Origin: JACVRW01 sp963814095
Lineage (GTDB): Bacteria > Actinomycetota > Thermoleophilia > Solirubrobacterales > Thermoleophilaceae
DNA length: 64,000 nucleotides
Assembly: GCA_963814095.1 (NCBI GenBank)
Contig: CAWFBT010000025.1
Span: 62,001 to 126,000, forward strand
Reading direction: 5' to 3'
Below the pieces are notes generated by a model, which did not search any database, was not told the origin of the DNA, and saw nothing but the letters and a program-made list of their open reading frames with translations. This document shows, piece by piece, positions 60,499-64,000 of this stretch (position 1 is the stretch's first letter; every line of letters begins with the position of its first letter). Made by a program: the position numbers and the translations under genes.

Positions 60499-61089
60499 GT
60501 GACCACTGAGCACTTCGTGCTCCAGGGCGCCCGCTCCGCGACGATCGCCGAGTCGAACGGCCGTGCGAGCATGTTCCTCGCGGCGGACGCCGGCGGCCTC
60601 GTTGCCCTGGGCCTGGTGGCGACCGCAAGCAGCCTGGGATCGGCTTTCTACGCGTTCGCCCTGGTTCTCCTCCCAACCCTGGTCTTCGCCGGCTTTGTCA
60701 CCTTCGAGCGGACGCTGCAGTCCTCGATTGAGGACACTGAGTACGCGCGCCGCATCGCCCTGCTGCGCGGCTACTACTTCGACCATGCCCCGGAGATCGC
60801 TCCGTACCTGCTGCGCGTCCCGCCCGCCGAGCGGCTCCTGATGCAGCGGGTGCCCGGCGACCGCTGGCAGGGATACCGCACGGTCGCCGGCATGGTCGCG
60901 GTGATAACGGCGGTGCTCGCCGGCGCGACCGCCGCCGTTGCGGCGATCCTGATCTTCGACCACTCCCTGGCCGCGGCGGCGATCTCAGGGGCGCTGGTCG
61001 CTCTGCCCACGATGCTCGCGATGATCCGATACCAGGATTCGTCCTGGGAACGCGCCGCCACCGAGCCGCTGAGGCCCGGCGAGGACTGA
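60499..61089 (+). CDS. Membrane protein, unknown function
   Basis: 196 aa. Four hydrophobic segments: LVALGLVATASSLGSAFYAFALVLLPTLVFAGFV (two helices, ~33-67) and VAGMVAVITAVLAGATAAVAAILIF / AAAISGALVALPTMLAM (~127-180), separated by a soluble helical loop with RRIALLRGYYFDHAPEIAPYL. GTG start, no clear ribosome binding site. The 240 bp upstream (60258-60498) hold no gene that I can support. Confidence 0.7.
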   Translation: MTTEHFVLQGARSATIAESNGRASMFLAADAGGLVALGLVATASSLGSAFYAFALVLLPTLVFAGFVTFERTLQSSIEDTEYARRIALLRGYYFDHAPEIAPYLLRVPPAERLLMQRVPGDRWQGYRTVAGMVAVITAVLAGATAAVAAILIFDHSLAAAAISGALVALPTMLAMIRYQDSSWERAATEPLRPGED

Positions 61090-61163
61090 CTCGGGCGGCC
61101 AGGTGACTGCGAGAGGAGCGCCAGAGGACTGCCCGCCCCCGAGCCGCCGGAGCCGCGACGGAG

Positions 61164-61668
61164 CTAGAGCGTGTCCTCCGCCTTCTTGTAGGCGATCTGC
61201 AGGAGATCGGAGCCGAACACCGCGCTGAGCACGGACGCCACCCATCGGGTCGCACGCGGCGCGACCACGAGTCCGGCGGCCAGCGCGCTCGCGATCCAGA
61301 GACCGAGGCAGTACGGGCATGTGACCAGCTCGCCGATCGCTCGGCGCAGGCCGCTGCCGCGTGCCGCTTCGCGGACCTGGGCGGGGCCGCCGTCGCCCTC
61401 GAAGCGGGTGAACGGCGCCCGGACGCTGCTGGTCACGCGATCCTTCGCGACGAGCCGGGACGCCTTGTGTGTTGCGACGGTGATCAGTATGAGGTCGCCG
61501 GGAGCCTATCCGTTCGGGAAGCTCTCGCCCGGAGGCCCGCAGCCATGCGCCGAAGCCCACGGCGAGAGTCGCGAACGACCCCGCGAGGACCGCATATCCC
61601 CCCAGCGGCCGTTCCTGCTGAGGAGAATGCCCGCTGAAGGGCTCGACGTCCTGAAGCCGTTGTGCCAC
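61164..61668 (-). CDS. DUF1360 membrane protein, frameshifted near 61499
   Basis: Read across a shift: N-terminal half GGYAVLAGSFATLAVGFGAWLRASGRELPERIGS (minus strand, ~61600-61500), then in another frame GDLILITVATHKASRLVAKD, VTSSVRAPFTRFEG, LRRAIGELVTCPYCLGLWIASALAAGLV. The two halves join exactly into the DUF1360 layout (membrane helix, RLxxKDxVTxxxRAPF, GExxxCPxCxxxW). One extra C in the run at 61496-61499 would explain the break. The functional start lies near 61668 or slightly inside. Confidence 0.68.
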
Positions 61669-61824
61669 CTCGACCCACTACCCGGCGTGGAAACGCGCAC
61701 CCCTCCTCTCCGGCGCAGGTCCCGCCGTGCTCATCACCGTCGCGGGCTGAGCCGCGACAAGACCGGGGCGCAGACCAGGGTCTTCACGGGCGCCAGGCAT
61801 GGCCAGGACGCGGAGACTGCGGCC

Positions 61825-62646
61825 ATGTCCACGACCACAACCCCACAGGTGCAGTTCCGTGCCGTTGACGGACTTCGGATCCGCTACGCCGACAGCGGCC
61901 GCTCGCAGGAACCCACGATCCTGCTCACGAGCCCGTGGCCGGAGAGCGTGTACGCGTTCGCGCCGATCTGGTCCATCCTCGCCGAGCACGCCCGCCTCTT
62001 CGCCGTCGATCTGCCGGGGTTCGGCGCGTCCGAACGCCGAGACGATCTCCTGTCTCCGCGGGCGATGGGCGAGTTCCTGGCCGGGCTGATTGCCGAGGTT
62101 GAGCTCGGCAGGCCCCACATCGTGGGCCCCGACGTCGGAACCTCGGCCGCCCTGTTTGCCGCTGCGGCGCATCCGGAGCGGATCGCGAGCGTGATCGTCG
62201 GCACCGGCGGAGCTGCGATCCCGCTTCAGCTCGGCGAGCCGCTCGCGTCGTGGGTGCTCGACCCCGACCTCGACAAGTACCGTCAGATGGACCCGCGCGC
62301 GATCGTCGGCGTGGCGCTCGACACGATCGCGGGCGGAGTCCCCGACGACATCCGCGCGGACTATCTCGACTGCTACGACGGGGACCGCTTCGTCGAGTCG
62401 ATGCGCTATGTCCGCCGGTACCCGCAGGAGCTACCCGAGCTCGCCGAGCTTCTTCCCCAGATCGCCGCGCAGGTCACGATCATCAACGGCCGTGACGACA
62501 GCGTGGTTCCGCTCGCCAACGCTGAGTTCCTCGACAGGCGGCTGAGGAACAGCCGCGTCGTCGTCATCGAGGGCGGCCATTTCATCTGGGAGGAGGCCCC
62601 GGCGGAGTACGCGTCGGCCGTCCTCGAAGCGGTTCGGTCTCCGTAA
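61825..62646 (+). CDS. Alpha/beta hydrolase with Asp nucleophile (haloalkane dehalogenase/epoxide hydrolase type)
   Basis: 273 aa. FAVDLPGFGASERR follows strand 4; the nucleophile elbow is VGPDVGTSAA, with Asp in place of Ser, as in haloalkane dehalogenases and epoxide hydrolases. The acid is in INGRDDSVVP and the His in IEGGHFIWEEAP. It would form an ester intermediate with an alkyl halide or epoxide. The substrate is unknown. Preceded by CGGAGA, 9 nt from the ATG. 61669-61824 hold no gene. Confidence 0.82.
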   Translation: MSTTTTPQVQFRAVDGLRIRYADSGRSQEPTILLTSPWPESVYAFAPIWSILAEHARLFAVDLPGFGASERRDDLLSPRAMGEFLAGLIAEVELGRPHIVGPDVGTSAALFAAAAHPERIASVIVGTGGAAIPLQLGEPLASWVLDPDLDKYRQMDPRAIVGVALDTIAGGVPDDIRADYLDCYDGDRFVESMRYVRRYPQELPELAELLPQIAAQVTIINGRDDSVVPLANAEFLDRRLRNSRVVVIEGGHFIWEEAPAEYASAVLEAVRSP

Positions 62647-62659
62647 GCTCCCCGGCCGG

Positions 62660-63121
62660 ATGGGAATCGGGCTCGAAGAGGTGATGACGTATCGCGTCAC
62701 GACTGAGGGGCCGCTCGAGCCCACCCACGGGTCGCCGCCCGGGACGCGTCAGTTCTGGGCCGTGACGGACGCCGAGATCGAAGGGCCGGAGATCTCGGCG
62801 GTGCTCGCGTATGCCGGCGGGGATTGGATGGCGGTCTCGGGCGATGGCTACTGGCGTCCCGACGTGCGGCTGCAACTCCGTACCGATGACGGAGCGGCGA
62901 TCCTGATGAGCTACACGGGGCTCGTGGAGCAGACAGACGCGTTCAAGGAGGCCGCCTCCGCCGATCGCGAGACGAGCTGGGACGACCAGTACATGCGGAT
63001 GGTGGTCTCGTTCGAGACTGGCGACGAGCGCTATCGGTGGCTGGGCGAGAGCATCTTCGTCGCCCGCGGCCGAATCCTCGGAACCGGTCGCGTCGAGTAC
63101 ACGATCTACCGGCTGACGTAG
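62660..63121 (+). CDS. DUF3237-family protein
   Basis: 153 aa. AYAGGDWMAVSGDGYWRPDVRLQLRTDDGAAILMSYTGLVE and FETGDERYRWLGESIFVARGRILGTGRVEYTIYRL match the DUF3237 beta-barrel family. Function unknown. The start may be 62660 or the in-frame ATG at 62684. It follows the hydrolase by 13 bp and may be co-transcribed. Confidence 0.82.
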   Translation: MGIGLEEVMTYRVTTEGPLEPTHGSPPGTRQFWAVTDAEIEGPEISAVLAYAGGDWMAVSGDGYWRPDVRLQLRTDDGAAILMSYTGLVEQTDAFKEAASADRETSWDDQYMRMVVSFETGDERYRWLGESIFVARGRILGTGRVEYTIYRLT

Positions 63122-63178
63122 ACGACCGAGGTAGGGGTGAGTGTTGTCGCCCCGAGCCACAGACGGGCGTTCCTCAGG

Positions 63179-63184
63179 TAGGGT
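63179..63184 (+). promoter_or_regulatory. -10 hexamer TAGGGT of a probable leaderless transcript
   Basis: TAGGGT-CGCGCC-GTG: exactly 6 nt from the hexamer to the start codon at 63191, no Shine-Dalgarno. Confidence 0.45.
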
Positions 63185-63190
63185 CGCGCC

Positions 63191-63631
63191 GTGCCGAGCG
63201 TGGCCGAGGATCTACAGCGGGTTCCACTGTTCAGTGAGCTCAGCCAGCGCCAGCTACGCCGGCTCGCCAAGGACTTCAGGGAGCGTCTCGTGCCCGCCGG
63301 CTCGGTGCTCACCGAGCAGGGTGAGATGAGCGGCGTCGCCTTCTTCGTGATCGCCGAGGGCGAGGCCGCCCTGATCGTCGACGGCGCGCGGGTCGGCACG
63401 ATGGGGCCTGGCGACCACTTCGGCGAGCTCGCGATGATCAGCGAAAGCGAGCGGACGGCCACGGTGGAGGCTGTGACGCCGATGCGCTGCCACACGATTC
63501 AGTTCTGGCACTTCCGGGCGTTCGCGAAGAAGAATCCTGACGTCACATGGAAGCTCCTCCAGCACGTCGCAGGCATCGTGCTGGCGGAGCAGAGCCGTGA
63601 CGCAGCGCAAGCCCAGAGCGCGCCCCCGTAG
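63191..63631 (+). CDS. Single-domain cyclic-nucleotide-binding protein
   Basis: 146 aa. LQRVPLFSELSQRQLRRLAKDF is the N-terminal helix set, FFVIAEGEAALIVDGARVGTMGPGDHFGELAMISESERTATVEAV is the cNMP barrel with the phosphate-binding cassette. The usual RA/RS pair after GELAMI is replaced by SERTAT, so Arg is shifted by one residue and affinity is uncertain. No output domain; probably acts by protein contact. A plausible target of the cyclases in this window. Confidence 0.88.
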   Translation: MPSVAEDLQRVPLFSELSQRQLRRLAKDFRERLVPAGSVLTEQGEMSGVAFFVIAEGEAALIVDGARVGTMGPGDHFGELAMISESERTATVEAVTPMRCHTIQFWHFRAFAKKNPDVTWKLLQHVAGIVLAEQSRDAAQAQSAPP

Positions 63632-63645
63632 AGCCGCGCTCTGGG
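63612..63645. terminator. Hairpin spanning the stop of the cNMP-binding gene
   Basis: CCCAGAGCGCG (63612-63622) and CGCGCTCTGGG (63635-63645) are perfect 11-bp arms around a 12-nt loop that includes the TAG stop. Located between convergent genes; could work in both directions. No U-tract. Confidence 0.5.
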
Positions 63646-63667
63646 GAAGCGGCAGCGCAGCCGGTTC

Positions 63668-64000
63668 CTAGTCGTCGGGGATCAGGCCCAGCTGCTTGAG
63701 GGCGGTTACGCCGTCATCGAGACCGATCTCCTCGGTGATCAGGCCGTCCTCGACTTTGATGACCGTGGTGCCGCTGAACTGCATTCTCTTGCCGCTGCGC
63801 GGGGGCAGGGACCCGACGGGGATGTCGTCGAAGGCCTCCCCGGTATGGGTGCCGCCGCCCTTCCACTGGCCGACGACGTAGTCGCCCTCGGCGATGAGAT
63901 CTGCCGTTCCCTCGAAGCCGAGGTCAGGGAACGCCCCGCGGAACGTCGTCGCGAAATCACGGACCTCGTCCCGACCGCGGCGAGGGGAGTGCATGGAGTA
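63668..64000 (-). CDS. SnoaL-like ester cyclase-family protein (5' end off window)
   Basis: 111 residues visible, running in from the right edge (YSMHSPRRGRDEVRDFATTFRGAFPDLGFEG). DLIAEGDYVVGQWKGGGTHTGEAFDDIPVGSLPPRSGKRMQFSGTTVIKVEDGLITEE is typical of SnoaL/ester cyclase proteins with a cone-shaped alpha+beta barrel. An ATG occurs at 63994, but family members have ~40 more N-terminal residues, so the gene most likely continues beyond the window. Confidence 0.8.
   Translation of the reverse strand, partial: YSMHSPRRGRDEVRDFATTFRGAFPDLGFEGTADLIAEGDYVVGQWKGGGTHTGEAFDDIPVGSLPPRSGKRMQFSGTTVIKVEDGLITEEIGLDDGVTALKQLGLIPDD

Noticed and set aside
1..64000. Prophage, integron or genomic island
   Set aside because: No integrase, transposase, tRNA attachment site or phage structural gene was seen, and base composition looks uniform.

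Overview
The window is very GC-rich DNA (roughly 70 % by eye) with densely packed bacterial genes, many GTG starts and frequent 4-bp ATGA/GTGA overlaps. The mix of families (zinc-ribbon/class III cyclase/AAA proteins, a cNMP-binding domain fused to a thioredoxin-reductase-like oxidoreductase, an ANTAR regulator, an MpsC/DUF2294 protein, a class F-like sortase, many secreted orphan proteins) suggests an actinobacterium, most likely a soil member of the Thermoleophilia/Solirubrobacterales. That placement is inference; no rRNA or tRNA was seen.

Layout. 1-3.1 kb: partial methyltransferase, secreted glycosidase-like protein, VOC protein, small membrane protein, 1-Cys peroxiredoxin. 3.3-6.5 kb: operon of an alpha/beta-hydrolase/glycosyltransferase fusion, an SRPBCC protein and a TetR regulator, with a TetR-type palindrome in front. 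6.6-14.2 kb: large cyclase/ATPase, FAD amine-oxidase-like protein, polyprenyl diphosphate synthase, small unknown protein, cNMP-TrxR-like oxidoreductase. 14.3-26.2 kb: carbohydrate locus with two paralogous DeoR regulators, a secreted PIG-L deacetylase, a GH4 glycosidase, a PfkB kinase, a complete ABC sugar importer and a SIS-domain sugar isomerase/deaminase; together these suggest uptake and breakdown of an amino-sugar glycoside. 26.3-34.2 kb: exported proteins, including a histidine-ammonia-lyase homologue that has lost its MIO motif, an HExxH protease-like protein and a lysyl-oxidase-like protein. 34.3-38 kb: a LysR regulator and four response regulators without an adjacent kinase. 38.4-39.7 kb: acidic repeat wall protein plus sortase. 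39.8-45.1 kb: three-subunit molybdenum hydroxylase and a membrane protein. 45.2-47.9 kb: multi-GAF histidine kinase. 48-51.2 kb: exported beta-helix protein and two proteins sharing a module I do not recognise. 51.2-56.8 kb: cyclase-ATPase-FHA protein and a Ser/Thr kinase with a Kelch sensor domain holding a 412-bp near-identical internal duplication. 57-64 kb: small enzymes and stress/regulatory proteins.

Two themes recur. First, signalling: two class III cyclases, two cNMP-binding proteins, one Ser/Thr kinase, one FHA domain, five receiver-type regulators and an RsbW-like ATPase. Second, genes without a Shine-Dalgarno sequence often have a TANNNT hexamer 6-7 nt before the start codon, the geometry of leaderless transcripts.

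Four genes carry a total of five single-base frameshifts, each in a short C/G run, while neighbours are intact. Sequencing or assembly error and real decay cannot be separated from the sequence alone; these genes are annotated across the shift.
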